NCBI GenBank assembly: GCA_013396915.1
Contig: VWZL01000258.1
Location: 509,154 to 573,153, forward strand
Reading direction: 5' to 3'
Length of the DNA: 64,000 nucleotides
From: Stercorarius parasiticus
Lineage: Eukaryota; Chordata; Aves; Charadriiformes; Stercorariidae
In this document: piece by piece, positions 51,601 through 64,000 of the stretch
Layout of the letters: every line of letters starts with the position of its first letter
Position numbering within the stretch: position 1 is the first letter of the stretch
Made by a program: the position numbers and the translations under genes
The notes under the pieces: generated by a model
The model's input: the letters and a program-made list of their open reading frames with translations, nothing else
What the model was told of the DNA's origin: nothing
Database searches by the model: none

Positions 51601-54600
51601 CACACTTCGAGCATTGCTGCCTATGCATAGTCAAGAACATTAGTTTAGTAAGCTGAGGTACAAAGCGATTTAAATGGATAACTATCCTTTCTTGCTTAAG
51701 TTTAGCCCAAACTGACTAATTGAGCACTGCTCTTATGCCAATATTCTGGAAATGTGGGAGAAGGGGAAATAACTTTTCCCACTGCTCTATGCGTGCTTAT
51801 ACATAGGATCCTCAGCATTTAAACACTATGAATTGAAAGAAAGCTCAGTCTTGCAAGTGGATATTCCTTAGTGTTGCTAGCAGCTTCAAGGAAGCCCTAC
51901 CTGTTGGTGTAGCACTAAAGCTGTAGGGTCACAGTTGTTAAACAATGGAAGCAAAACAGCTCTTGCAATCCCAGAAGAAAGTGGAGGGCTGGTGTCTGAT
52001 GTTGGAGGATGGAGAGGCTAGATTTCACTTAGAGGAAATACTGTAGATGTATTGCTTCAGGCCAGATCTGGAGCTGCAACTAATCCAGACAACATGATTT
52101 GGGCAGCTCAAATAATTTAGTGTATCATGAGCTGGAAGATGATGAAGAGCTAAGGGGTGTCCTCTGGGCTTTCTGGTAAATATTTGGCTACGCTTAATTT
52201 CAAATTATATTTTCTTGTTGGTGTTCTAGCTCCTGTAAAAGAGCCTGCAACTGCTGGCAGCCAGCATAGTTTAGAGCAGCCTTTGGCTGTTCTAGGATTG
52301 CGAAAACACAGAAGGGGTTTAACACCTTTGCATCCTCCGGATCCTTCCATGCTTTCCATGAGCTTGGCTTTCTGACTTGCAGCCAAGTCTTCATATCTCT
52401 GCAACTGTCTGCTTGCTGGGAATGCTGCCAAATGCCAGCACCTGGCAGAGCAGAAAAACTACATGGGCACAACCCTCGCTCTTGATCAGCAGGGTGCTGG
52501 GATTCAAGGGTAGGGGCAGGCCGAGAGCACAGCTGTGAATCTCCTCCTCTTGACAGGAGCTGTGTCACGTACTCTCTGATACTGTGGGTTTGCTGTAACA
52601 GGACTAAAAGGTAATGCCCTAAAATACCAAGTTAGTATTGCATAGATGGAAAGAAAAATGCCATATAGTCATGAGCCATTACTGCATGAAATGTGTTTGA
52701 GTTTGTACAACGTGCTAGGGAGCAAGTGAGAACACTATTTAACATAATACCATATTGACTGTCTTCGGGTCATTCCAGTTCCCTGCTCAGCAGCACACTT
52801 GTTTATCAGATCTTTTGTTGATGTATGTCCCTGACTTTCCTCTTTGTCCCTTTGTCTTCTAACGGTCATCTATGACTGCTCTTTGGTCCATTTCCCTGCC
52901 TGTCTGCTGTCTCTGTGCATCTCCTAGAAATGATGTAACTTACACTGCAGCTCTGTAGTTTTGTTTTTTAAAGAATTTTTTTTTTCTCCTTACAAATTAA
53001 AGAGGGGAGAGAGAGAAGGGACCCCATCCTTCTCCAGTCCTTTCCCTGGCAGATAAGCTACAAAATCCTGTATCTTCTTAAGATGGTTTCTTTGGTTTTA
53101 GTGAGGCAAAGCCTTAGTCTGTTCAGTGTTACACACAGTAGTAGTTAGTGATATTAAAGTAAAGTAATATAAAATCTGAAGTTTAAATTGAAGAATGTGA
53201 AATGGCTTTAACACCAGAGCAATTGCTCATTTTTAAGAGCTAAGGTGAATAATTGTTCATGGTAGTTTTCTGACAGAAGTTTATTTTGGATAAATCATTT
53301 GGAAGTGTTTCAGTTATTTAAAACAATCTTTCTTGAGTGTTGACAGTTGTTTCCACATACTGGAATGTGGGAATAACTTCACGGGTAATATTAAGTTATT
53401 TGTTCCTTGAATCTTGTAGCATGAGATGAAGATTTTCTACTTCTTCAATTTGTCATTATGATCAACCCGTATCTGCTTCCAATTTGTGTATGAGGACCAT
53501 ATCTTCGCCAGATATTTCATAATCAAGGAGTCAAATCCTATTACTTCATTAAAAAGACCAAAAGGGAGGTTGTGTATGTGTACAACCTTTGCTTGGCAAC
53601 ACTAAAGTTACTGTTGCATGTGAGTAGTATTATGGCAGGTGCATTTTTCCGTCATGAAGCTAACACCTCTTTCCTGTATTTGTAATAGCGTCAATGTCTC
53701 AGAGAAATCTAATCTTTTCTTTTTAAAAATACAAACAATAAAATAACTTTCAACTTTCAGCTTACTTGCCAGAAAACTCTGTAACAAAGTATAGAGCAGG
53801 AACTGGAGACAAGTGACCCAGAATAGCTACCCTTGAATGGCCTCTTTAGTGTCCTGTCCTTTGGCTTTTGTCAAAGGGGGTGGCGTAAGGTACTAAGAAC
53901 AACCTATTGCTCTAGCTGCATCTTCCTCCGCCCCTTGTACTTTCAAGACAAGGAGGTTTTGTTCGAATTTCAAATGCTCTCATATTACTTACTACCAAGT
54001 CAACTGAAGGACAGAGAGGGGAAAGGTTTGCTTTATAAACAGTAAGAAAAATAGTGTGTCTGAGACGATGGAAGTATTGAGATGCAAGTATTTAAGTACA
54101 TAATATTTATTAGCTGATCTGACAGAATCTCTTCTCCATAAGCAAAGGTATGTATACTCATCACTAAATTATCTGAATTTTATTTACGTTACTTTCAGTC
54201 ACCTAGATAAGCAAATCCATTCTGAATTTGTGTTGCATGTGTAATAACTCATCTATAATTCAGAAATTATAGATCAGTTTTTCATCACATCAAGAAATTT
54301 AACTCTTAGTGGAAAAATGCCAATGAAATACTCTTAGAGAGTGAAGCATGTATGACATTCCATAGTATTTCAAGGGTTTAGGCCTTGGAAATTCCGAAAA
54401 TGTCACAGAATTGATAATTTCACAATGCAAAACTTTTGTGTGGTGTTGGGTCTTTAACGATGTAATATAGGATACTTTGGCAATACTGTTCAAATTCTCT
54501 AAAAATTTAGAACGTGAAAGTGCTAGAAGGTATACCAATACAATGAAATTTGTTCTTAATAATGTTCTGTATACATCTGAGCAGAATAAGGTAGTACATA

Positions 54601-57600
54601 ATGCTGAGCCTACTAGCCCTTAGCCGATATCTGTAATGGGCACTGTAGGGATATGTTGACTGTTTTTGCTCTCTTAAACACTTCTGTTTCGGACAGCTGA
54701 TGTTACCAGTCTGTGTGAGATTGTTTCAGATTTCTGAAACACTGAGTGGTTAAGTTAGGACTTGGTATCATTACGTTTCTTACTGTGATAAGTATGTTGG
54801 AAATGGCAAAAGCATGAAAAAATTAAAATGCAGGATGACATTTGAGATCCATTATTTAACTTTGGATTCTTCTTGCAATGTAGTTACAGATTCAACACCC
54901 CCTTCCTCTTCCCCCCAAATAGTTATTTGATGCTTTCCAAATCCTTCCCTTCCTATTTCTTCTATGCTGTAAAATCCAAAGATCATGTTTTAATGCTCTG
55001 CTTCAGCTGGTCTTTGGAAGAAAACCCAGCTGGCCTCTGGGCAGTTGGCACTTGACCTGATGACAGATATTTCAGTGACGTGGCAGCTTTGCCACATGTG
55101 AAATCCTTTGCCTGTCATTCATCTCGCAGGTGTTCGTGATGAATGCTTTCCCTACAGAAGAGATCAGCTGAAAGTTTGAAACAGTTAGGGAGGGTCATCT
55201 CTTACCACAGTTAAGTAATGTGTTGCTAGAAATAGGAGATACTAGTGCTTCTCCCATGTTATTGTGAACCAATGTTTAACTTTACTTCCTCGCTTCCAGG
55301 CAACAAAATTACAGTGTGTCCTTAAAAATCAGGGTTCTCTGTGTCCTAAGGTGAATTTATTTTAAAAANAAAGTGCTTAACATGCCTCACAAATTTTGAG
55401 CAAATTTCTGCTTCTCTTGTTTAAGAATTTAATCCTATACACAGCCTTGCCCTTGTTGAATAGTGTTTTTACGAGGAGGGAGTGGTGCGCAGTGGGAGTT
55501 AAAAAAAGTAGATTCCATACACTTGTTTGCGTTTAAATCATTGAACTTCACTACCTGTAAGTTTCCCAATCTGTAAAAACTAACGTGGTATCTCCTTCAC
55601 CTACAGGTTTGGGGAAGATGAACTTGTTAAACTCAATGTTCTTGAGATTCTCAGACGAAGGTCATGCTTGAGGTGCCTATTGCTGTTAAACTATTGCTTC
55701 AGTTGCCCTTTAGTGAGGACTGAAACTGTATTTACTTACAAGGATTAGATGGTGAATCTTTCTTTCCTAAAGAATCATAACTAACCACCAGCAATTAGGT
55801 ACGGAATCTCAGCAACTATGTGGTGTCAAGCAGTAGACTGATAATTGTTTACTTACGAGCTTTCTCACTGGTTGTGCTGTGCTCTTCTATCATGTGGTGA
55901 TCTATATTCACCACCAAAATGAACCATTTCTGGGGCAGTTGCTTAATGCCATTTGGGCTTTTTAATTGGTTCTCTTACAGTTACTAGCATTTGCTCACTA
56001 AGTTTTTCACTTCTTCCCATATTTGCTAAAAATAAGAATTATTTTTGAATAATTAGGAATAATTTTATAATCTGTTCATGTTGGTATACTTTGACAGCTG
56101 TACAGGTGGATATATAGAGGCCATTTCCTCATTTATAGCTTTTTTTGTTGTCTGCTTCAGCAGCCTAGAGCTTGGAAACATGCTGTGTCCACACCTGTGC
56201 CTCACAAGCTCACAAAAATGGGAAACGAACTGACCTGAACTGTTTCTTTATGTTTCTTTTCTCCCTGCTGGCCTTGCTTGAGAGGACACTTTTTGTAGGC
56301 CAAGCAAATAGAGACTGTGGACTCTCTTAATTTTTGACTTGTAAATCATGATTCTCATTCATCCTCTGTTCTGCTTTGCCAGAAAGATTCAACTCTGATT
56401 TATACCAGAAGAGCATAAAATGACTCAAAGGACTTAACATAATGTATTTAGTCTTCAAAGACCTTTAAAAGTGTTAATGAACTATAAATCCCCTAGAGCA
56501 TTTTGGTTTCTTATCATCCTAACTCTAATGTGTGAACTGAACTGTAAAATTATTGAACACTTACGCAGCCAGCTTGCTTAAGTTAATAGTATTGAACTAC
56601 TTGTCTGATTTCTTTTGTGATTTTTTTTGTGACCCACAGCTGCAAATCCCTGAGCCCCCTGAGCCTTTTTTTTTTTTTTTAATCTGTAACTTGTTCAGGA
56701 AGTATTCCCTGTCAAATGTTTGTACTGTGTTATACTTTAGCCATTTTAACACTTTCTGTTCCACAAATGATAGTAAATACTTTGGAAGGTTGTGGTGGTT
56801 TTGTTTGTTTGGGTTTTTTTTCCCTCTCAGTTTTTTTTCCCTTTTTTACTTTTTAAGGTTTTGAGTCACTTCTTTCCATGTCTGAGTTGTGGTAAACAAA
56901 GGCAATGGTTCTGTGGAGGTTTTTTAGTATTCTGAACTGACAATAAGTTAACGTACAGCTTCCAAAACCTTTCTTTTTTTTTAAGCATTTTTTTTTTTTG
57001 TCATAGAACCTTTCTGGTTCTCTAAATTCACGACTCCTTTAAAATCAATGCTCTTGTACATTCATGACTTTAGCCTTGGCCTTCTGTACACATTATGTAT
57101 AAAGACTACTCAGCAGAGCTGGCAGTACTCCTACCTCGGTAAACTAGGCTTAATGGCATTAGACTTAAATGAGACTACAAGATTTTAAAGCAAAAATAGT
57201 TGAATATGAAAAGAATCTGCAGTCACTCACACGTACATGCTGTTACTTCCAACTCCATCATTAAATAAAACTCTTAAAACAGATGCTCCATAATGAAGTT
57301 ACAAACGGCATTAAAATTTTTTACATAAACAGCAAGCATCCAAATCTGAAAATCACCACCCCCATCTAGATAGATAAACATTAAATATTTGCTTGTCAGA
57401 AATACCTATTCCATTAACATTTTGGCACTTCGAGTACCAGTGAGAGAAGGTTCAAACTTATACTTCATACTGCCAAGGGCTGTTGCAGACATGTTAGTCA
57501 AATAATACTGAAATGACACTGTGCGTATACATAACTTTCCTCTAGTGATAAGTGAGAATACCAAGGGAATATATGAATTTTGTATATTCTCTCATACTTT

Positions 57601-60600
57601 GCTCAACAGAGGACATATCTTGGAAAAGAGGGCACTGTGGGAAGGGTGGGTGCTGAAATATTCTGCTTGACTAGAAAATATTTTGTGAAGAGAAAGGAGA
57701 AACCAGTGAATGAACATTGCTGAACAGCTACTTGCTACTGGAAGTATTGTTTCTTTCTGCATGTGAGGAATCCTCACAGAGGGGCTTTTTTCCCCATAAA
57801 TTCTAGGGAGCTCTAGAACATGCTGTTACATAAGTTGAATCCGTTTCTTGATTTACACATGTAACTGAAACAGGTATTTGTTTGGTCCTTCTGCTCTAGT
57901 TGCTGAAGGAAGACCTAGTGTCAGCATTACCCTGTGGCAGGGCTTATTCCACTCCGCTGACTTTTAGCACACAAGCATCAGCTCAGTTAAATCCCTGAAG
58001 TCATATGCATCCACGCCCTTTGTGAAAATCTACAGAACATCAAAAACAATAAGAGCTCTCTGTTTCACTGAATTGTGTCTATTTTACTATAGGGGACAAA
58101 CATTCTAAAAATACTTGAAGTACATAAGTTACTAATAGCTTTCAGATTCCTAAGATAACTTTTAAAAAATTTGCAAGTTCTAATTACAATAACATTGAAT
58201 ATAATCTTCTTTTCTTCTTTCTTTACTAGATACTTCAGACACTAGGTTTCAAGTGCTGTGCATAGCGTATGGGTGTCCTTGTACCTCTGCCTGCATATGT
58301 TAAAGATTTTTCTATAAATTATTTAGTGGTAGAATATTCTAAACACCTCTCTTGTTTCTCTTTATGCACACTCATATTTAGTGAAATAAGCATGGAAATA
58401 GATGCCACTGTTGTGTGAACTAAGGCCATAATAATTCATACATGTAATGCTTCTGATTTGAATAACCTCAAGATGGAATAGGAATTGCCTTTGGTTTGAT
58501 CTAATGTGCTCCTTCTGTGTATGGTATTAGAAGCTTCACCTTGGCATGTATGAAATCCAAACTTGATCAGGTTGTCTGTAGGCCACCTAATACCTATCTG
58601 TATACCTATATGTAAGGGTTCATACCCTTTTCTATTTCATTTTTTGAAGTCACATCTGATGTACCTGAATGTTTTGATTATCAGTATGAATATTCAATCC
58701 TGTTTAGTTCTTATCTAACCTCAAATGCATCCTGTGTCTGTATTCTACAGTGTAATTATGAGTTGTGAGAGTTTTAGAAAACGTATTTTCTAATACTTTT
58801 CAACAAAACAAAACCTGTTTTCTTGCCAGGCAGAGTTCGAATATTAAGCTAGGCTATAAATATTTGTAATCAGTTCATGAAAGCACAAAGAGTTCAAAAG
58901 CTGTGATGAACTGCACGCAACACTGGTGTTCCATTGTGATAATGTTGCTGGTCTTGCAGTCACGTTAACACGCTTTGTTACTTGCAGGTATCTGCAGCTA
59001 GATGCAAAAAATTCAGGATAGAGTTAAAACTGAGATGCATTCTGTATTCAAATAATATGCCCCAAATGACTGAACTAATATTTGACTGAGAGCCATCTCT
59101 CAAATTTTAAAACTTTGTCATTTAGGGGATATTATTTTAATAGATTAAAGCACCACAGTTTTAAGTGTATCCTGAATTTAAACTTGGCATGGCAGCAGTA
59201 CATACTTAAGAATTCATGCAGGCTTGGAGGACTGTCTGTTAGTTCAAAATTTTAAAATTTCAGTGTTAAGTGAGTGGGTAGAACAGAAGTGACTGAATGT
59301 TTAACAGCTGTATTTCCAAGGAACAGAGAAAAGGGACTGATGTATTGAAGGCCACTGATCTAGAAAAGTGTCCAGAACAACTGTTTTCTTCCTGGGTCCT
59401 GTAATGGGAGCTGGTAAGGCTGTTTTTGTCCCTTCCCAGAAATTCTACTTACTCTTTCACCCTACGGGATTATGAGGAAAAAACTTAAATTACTCTTGCA
59501 GCTGATTTAGCATTGCTCTCTCACAGGGTTCATTTTGATCCCTGCAGAATCCAGCCTGTAAAATACAACGCCAGCATGTTGTATCTCAGACATCCTGCTG
59601 ACACTACTCCGCTTATCTAATCATACTAATATTGACATATGACTGTTTCTCCTTTATTCTGTGGCAACCCTTGTTCTTTAGATACATACAATTGAGTGCA
59701 GATATGTCAATATAATCTGGGCTTTTAGCTTTCAGTCATGTATGGACCCTCCCCTGGAATCCTCTGGTGGATTTAAAGGTCATCACCAGGTAAGAGGTCA
59801 TTATTAGGCATGTTCTTAAAAAACATGAATTGTTTCATCAATGATTTTGAGACTTTAAGGTTGGTTTTGATCTAATTTTAGAACAACAGAAAATTTAAAT
59901 TTCAAAATGTGTCTGCAAGACTTGGGGAGAATAGCTGAAATGTTTAACTTTGAGTTTGTAAATGTAAAAATTCTTTTTGTGTACTGCTACAGTTCAAAAT
60001 AAGGCTACCATGAAAAAGAGCTCCAAACTTCCGAACCTTCCCTTTTCATATAAAATGAAGTTTTACTGGTAAGAATGTGTAGTGTCTTTCTGCTTCTTAA
60101 AAAACTTCCCCCCCCAAATTGCAAAAGATCTGTATGTTTTCCAGAAGATGACTCTTCTGGTAAAGTTTATTTGAGCAATGCAAGGTCTTCACAGTGAATA
60201 CTGCTCTCTTTGAAGAAAGTTTATTACTTGCTATCTCTCCGCACACCTATCTTAGGTACTTTGAGTCATGACCCACAGGTGCTATAGGCTGGCTCAGCTC
60301 TCCAGGCACCAGCTCACTTCTTACCATCCAAAGCTGTAGCCCAACAGCTACTGGATTTGGAAGTTAGAACCCTGTTTACCAACTGAAAATTAGAGATACC
60401 CCTAGGCCAAAACTTTAGATTCAAAACAACTTTAAGCTTTGACGCTGAAAATGTGATCTAGATAGTCTTGACCCTATGCTAACAAGGTGGGGATAGATAA
60501 TGTTTCTAAAGTGCCAGGAGAATTTTATTAATCTTAGTTTTCTAATGAGCAGCTATGAACTGAAGATAATTTAATCTGCATATCTCCATTAAAGAGATAT

Positions 60601-63315
60601 TCTGGTTGTGGTTGAAGATCTTTAAATATCTCTAGAATCTTTACTGCTTATATTTTCAAGTAATAAGATGTAATCTGATATTTTATTATAGAGATATTAT
60701 TTTTAAAGATACTTAAACAATATTTAGTCCTAAGGAGCGAATGGATCGTATTCCTTATTCAGAAACAGGGTATTTTAGAGTTTCACAGAGAGCGCGCTAA
60801 TGAACTGACTAGTAGAAGGTTGTAGAACGAGTAATACCTCTTGCTCTGGGAAATCTATTGCATAATGTTAACCTTTTGTGTGAGCCAAGCTTCTCAAGAT
60901 AGTAAACAATATGCAAATTGTACCAATAGTGCAGCCTCAGAAAAGAAGCAAGTTATGATTGATTTACCATAGAAATGCCATTATACCTCTCATTCACTGA
61001 GGTTCATATCATGCTTCTAGCACTTGTAAATCACTATTAAAATTACAGAGTCAAACTCTTCTGTAAAACTTGAGATCCCACTTTTCCCTTTAAATGTTTT
61101 ACTGTGCCAATATGAGGTATTTTGGCCGATGTGCCTTAAAGGAAACATTCCTTTTAATTCTGTAATTCCAGAAACTTTTCTACTATAAGGATGAGGATAT
61201 ATTTCTAGTGCCATTCTATGAACACAAACTTCCAAAAATGAGTCAAAATCTGCAGATTGAGATTCAGGCTTTTTTATTATAAGATTTTTAAGCCAAACAG
61301 TATTTTTTTTGTCTGGCTTCTGTCGTTTTCAGTCTTCACAGTACCCTTTAACTGTGTTCCTAGAGGTTTAATCCCTGAATTTCCTTTCAGTATTTGCAAG
61401 AGCACAGAATTGAGGAGAACTGCAAGATTTGTGAGCTGGCAATAGTGAAAACTGAGTATCTATTTTAGCATGCTATTAATCTGTAATTTATTTGGCTGTG
61501 AGGCACTGGAAGTTAGAATATAGTGACTGTGAGTGTTTGAGTCTGCCTCGCCAAGTTAAAAATGAACAAATAGAGCTGCTGGGAATTTACTTACCACAGT
61601 GAAGAGAATGTTTAGGGAAAATACATGAAAAAAAGGTGTCAGTCCAATATTTTTACATACTTACCTAGATACTTCCCCTAGAAATATCCATTGCTATATG
61701 TCATTTAATTGAAGAGTGTTTAGTTACAGGATATAATTTTTTAATCCTATTTAGATAGTTAATCCAACTAGGAGTTAAGAGGAAAAAAGAGCAAATGTTA
61801 ATACAAGGAATGGGTGTGTCTACTTTACTTGTCAAATGATAGAATTACAATATGACAACAACTATTTTCAAATAGGTTTATTTCAATTAGTTTGAATGAC
61901 AATAAACAGAGAGGGTTCTTCTGACTTTGAAATAAGTAAATAATACATATGATTACAAGTCATGCTAGCTTTGATGTAATTAGCTACAGCTTCACTGAAT
62001 TTCCTAGGAGAAACCCACTTCAGAGAGGATTTGGCCCTTTAGAAGATTGGAGAAGCTGATTACGTGTCATCTTGCCCACTGCCAGTCACCATCTGGTGTG
62101 CTGGCACCTTGTGGTGGTTTAAATGCGACAGTAACATTACACAGCTGTAAGAAAAGCAGGAAAAAAAACACAATAGTGAATCGGGACCATGAAGTACTGT
62201 TGGGAAGTACTTGATTTACAGTGTACAACAGATTGTTCTTCAGTTTGAGAAGGAGAATTTGGCACTGTTATGTATTTGACTGAGCTTTATCAGTCTTGAC
62301 ATGAACAAAGATGAAACTTTCTGATTGGGTCTGTACATGATAAGAATATAGACAAAATCTGGAGTAGTCCTTCAGGTGTTATATAGGTAATTTGAAAGGT
62401 ACATGATGTCTGGCCTTATTGTTAGTATGCCCTTTTAGCTCTTGCAGTCTTTTTTGGTAACACTGAGTTTAGAAACTTTTTTTCTTTTAAACTAGAGCAA
62501 TATGAATGCATCACTCCTTGAGGAAAAATTTTGGCTATCTCTCAGAGCAGGATTTTCATTCTGCAGAGGATTGGCAACAGAGGATAACTCTTAATGGAAT
62601 TATCCAGGAATTCCTTGAACTTTTTAGCATTATGCAAATATGGGCCTAAGAACTAATGTAAATATGAGTTTGTTTAATTACACTAATTTAAATAATCCTT
62701 TATACTTCTGTTACTGATAAAAAGAAAGTCTTAATCAATTTTGAGATTAACCCTTTGGCCCTGCACAACAGAGCACTGACAAATCTTTTTAATGCAACCA
62801 GCAACCTGTTTTGATTTACCTGATTTAACCAGTTGTTTCCAGTTTATCTACTGGTCATAAGGCACTTTTCAAATATAGGCTTTTTAAAATTTCAGAATGC
62901 CTTCAATAATCAACTGTTACTAGAGCTGTGCTTAGAAATAGACACGCTGTAGAAGAAAATATAGGAGGTGTCAGTTCTGCTACTGACATAATTGCCTAAA
63001 GAATGTTGTGATTCCCTTAGCAGCAAAGGAAATCTTGTGTTGATTTCTCTGGAAGAGACCCAAAATGCACACATAAATGGAGAGGAGGGTAGGGTGGAGC
63101 ATCTCCAGCCACGGCTGGTGGTATAACCAGTGCGGGTGGGGACTATCATTTGCAACAACCTGCAACTAAATTGTGCCGGGGCTGTTTTAGCTGCCACCAA
63201 CCAATTACGAGGGACGCATGAAAGTATCTTAGCTATTCAGGCTCCAATTCAGAAAGAGTAACATTTAGGATTTAGATTTTCCAATAGTAGAATTTATATG
63301 GTTGTAGTGATCTAG

Positions 63316-63342
63316 ATTTTTTTTTTTTATTATTATTATTTT
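63316..63342 (+). repeat. T tract followed by (ATT)n
   Basis: A run of T followed by four ATT units. It is a simple repeat likely to vary in length. Confidence 0.8.
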
Positions 63343-63939
63343 CCCACACTGGGTAGTGGGTTACGCTGCTGGCATTTTTTTTTTTTTTTTTTCTGATAGA
63401 TGCTTTGTGCATTGTGGTATGGAAGTCGTTTATGAAGAATTTATCCAAATGAGTTGCACTGCTTGTGAAGTATCTTTAACCATGCCTCGTTCGTTGTACT
63501 GTTACCCAGACTGCTTGGCATGCACAGTGCAAAATTCTGGTTTCAGGAAACTTGGAATCAGGGACAAGTGTCTCAGCTCATGTAATTCAGCACAGTTCCA
63601 CAGAGGTCTAAATGAGAATATGTTTTAAAAAATTTATCATTTAAAAAATGTGCTATATCTGCCTACTATCAGGGTATAGAAGAAATTTTATAACAGGCAG
63701 TTACAGGATAACTTGTTAATAGTACAAATTGCGCCGGAGCTGCTACTGCATGGCTGCTGTCCTGAAACATGAGGACCTCTATCACAAACCACTTGAGTGA
63801 GAGCCCTCAGGAATATGCCTGTGACCAGTCACAATTTTCTGTCTGTTAACAAGGATGCATGAAATCACACGCCTTTTTTTGGTGTGCGTTAAACCTTCCT
63901 AAAAAGGAAGACTAGGCACAAATCACTGTCTCAACCTGA

Positions 63940-63956
63940 GGGAGGGAGGGAGGGGG
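63940..63956 (+). repeat. GGGA repeat, G-quadruplex motif
   Basis: Three GGGA units and a final run of five G meet the G3N1 quadruplex pattern exactly. The last hundred bases are also richer in G and C than the preceding kilobases, which could be the edge of a promoter beyond the window or only a microsatellite. Confidence 0.75.
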
Positions 63957-64000
63957 ACAGAGAGAAGCGAGTTGGTGAACGGCTGGTTCCAAGGTCCAGC

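Larger units (their letters stand above)
45665..64000. other. Intergenic DNA, no gene recognised
   Basis: About 18 kb of AT-rich sequence with short frames on both strands and no recognised domain, RNA gene or mobile element. Homopolymer tracts are frequent (for example A runs near 47235 and 50709; T runs near 56669, 56990 and 63378). In mammals the next gene in this direction is SLC39A8, reading to the right. None of its conserved metal-transporter segments was recognised here. Confidence 0.5.

Noticed and set aside
58830..58850. GAGTTCGAATATTA as a tRNA T-arm
   Set aside because: No acceptor stem, anticodon arm or B-box partner at proper spacing. tRNA genes and other structured RNAs were not found in the window.
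24691..64000. Search for SLC39A8 exons
   Set aside because: No segment resembling the conserved transporter helices or the metal-binding motif was recognised, so it is not annotated.

Overview
The window is nuclear DNA from a bird, or at least a sauropsid. It is AT-rich, has no dense gene packing, and carries CR1 LINE fragments with the typical octamer-like 3' tails and one avian-style endogenous retroviral solo LTR. It comes from a draft assembly, with a 463-base run of N and four single N positions.

The left third holds the 5' part of NFKB1 (p105/p50 subunit of NF-kappa-B) on the minus strand. Three coding exons can be read with correct splice signals and phases: the start-codon exon near 11.65 kb, a second exon near 10.43 kb, and a third near 2.6 kb, which enters the Rel homology domain. 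Together they give residues 1 to 57. The rest of the gene lies off the left edge. A CpG island at about 23.56 to 24.69 kb, broken by the N gap, is the likely promoter and untranslated exon 1. First-intron length is about 12 kb.

From about 24.7 kb to the right end (about 39 kb) I find no convincing exon. This is the upstream intergenic region. In mammals the next gene in this direction is SLC39A8, transcribed away from NFKB1; none of it was recognised here. The region contains a short antisense CR1 fragment (29.73 kb), a 1.16-kb sense CR1 fragment with broken reverse transcriptase (34.1 to 35.26 kb), a third CR1 3' end of another subfamily (40.89 kb), and a 693-bp solo LTR in minus orientation with a 6-bp target duplication (44.97 to 45.66 kb).

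I saw no new biological system. The most informative points are a tandem (NAGNAG) splice acceptor in NFKB1 that adds or drops one alanine, the minisatellite-like GC repeat with CCGTTG boxes at the edge of the assembly gap in the promoter, and the solo LTR. Apart from the NFKB1 exons and the CR1 reverse transcriptase remnant, I found no open reading frame here that looks like a real gene.
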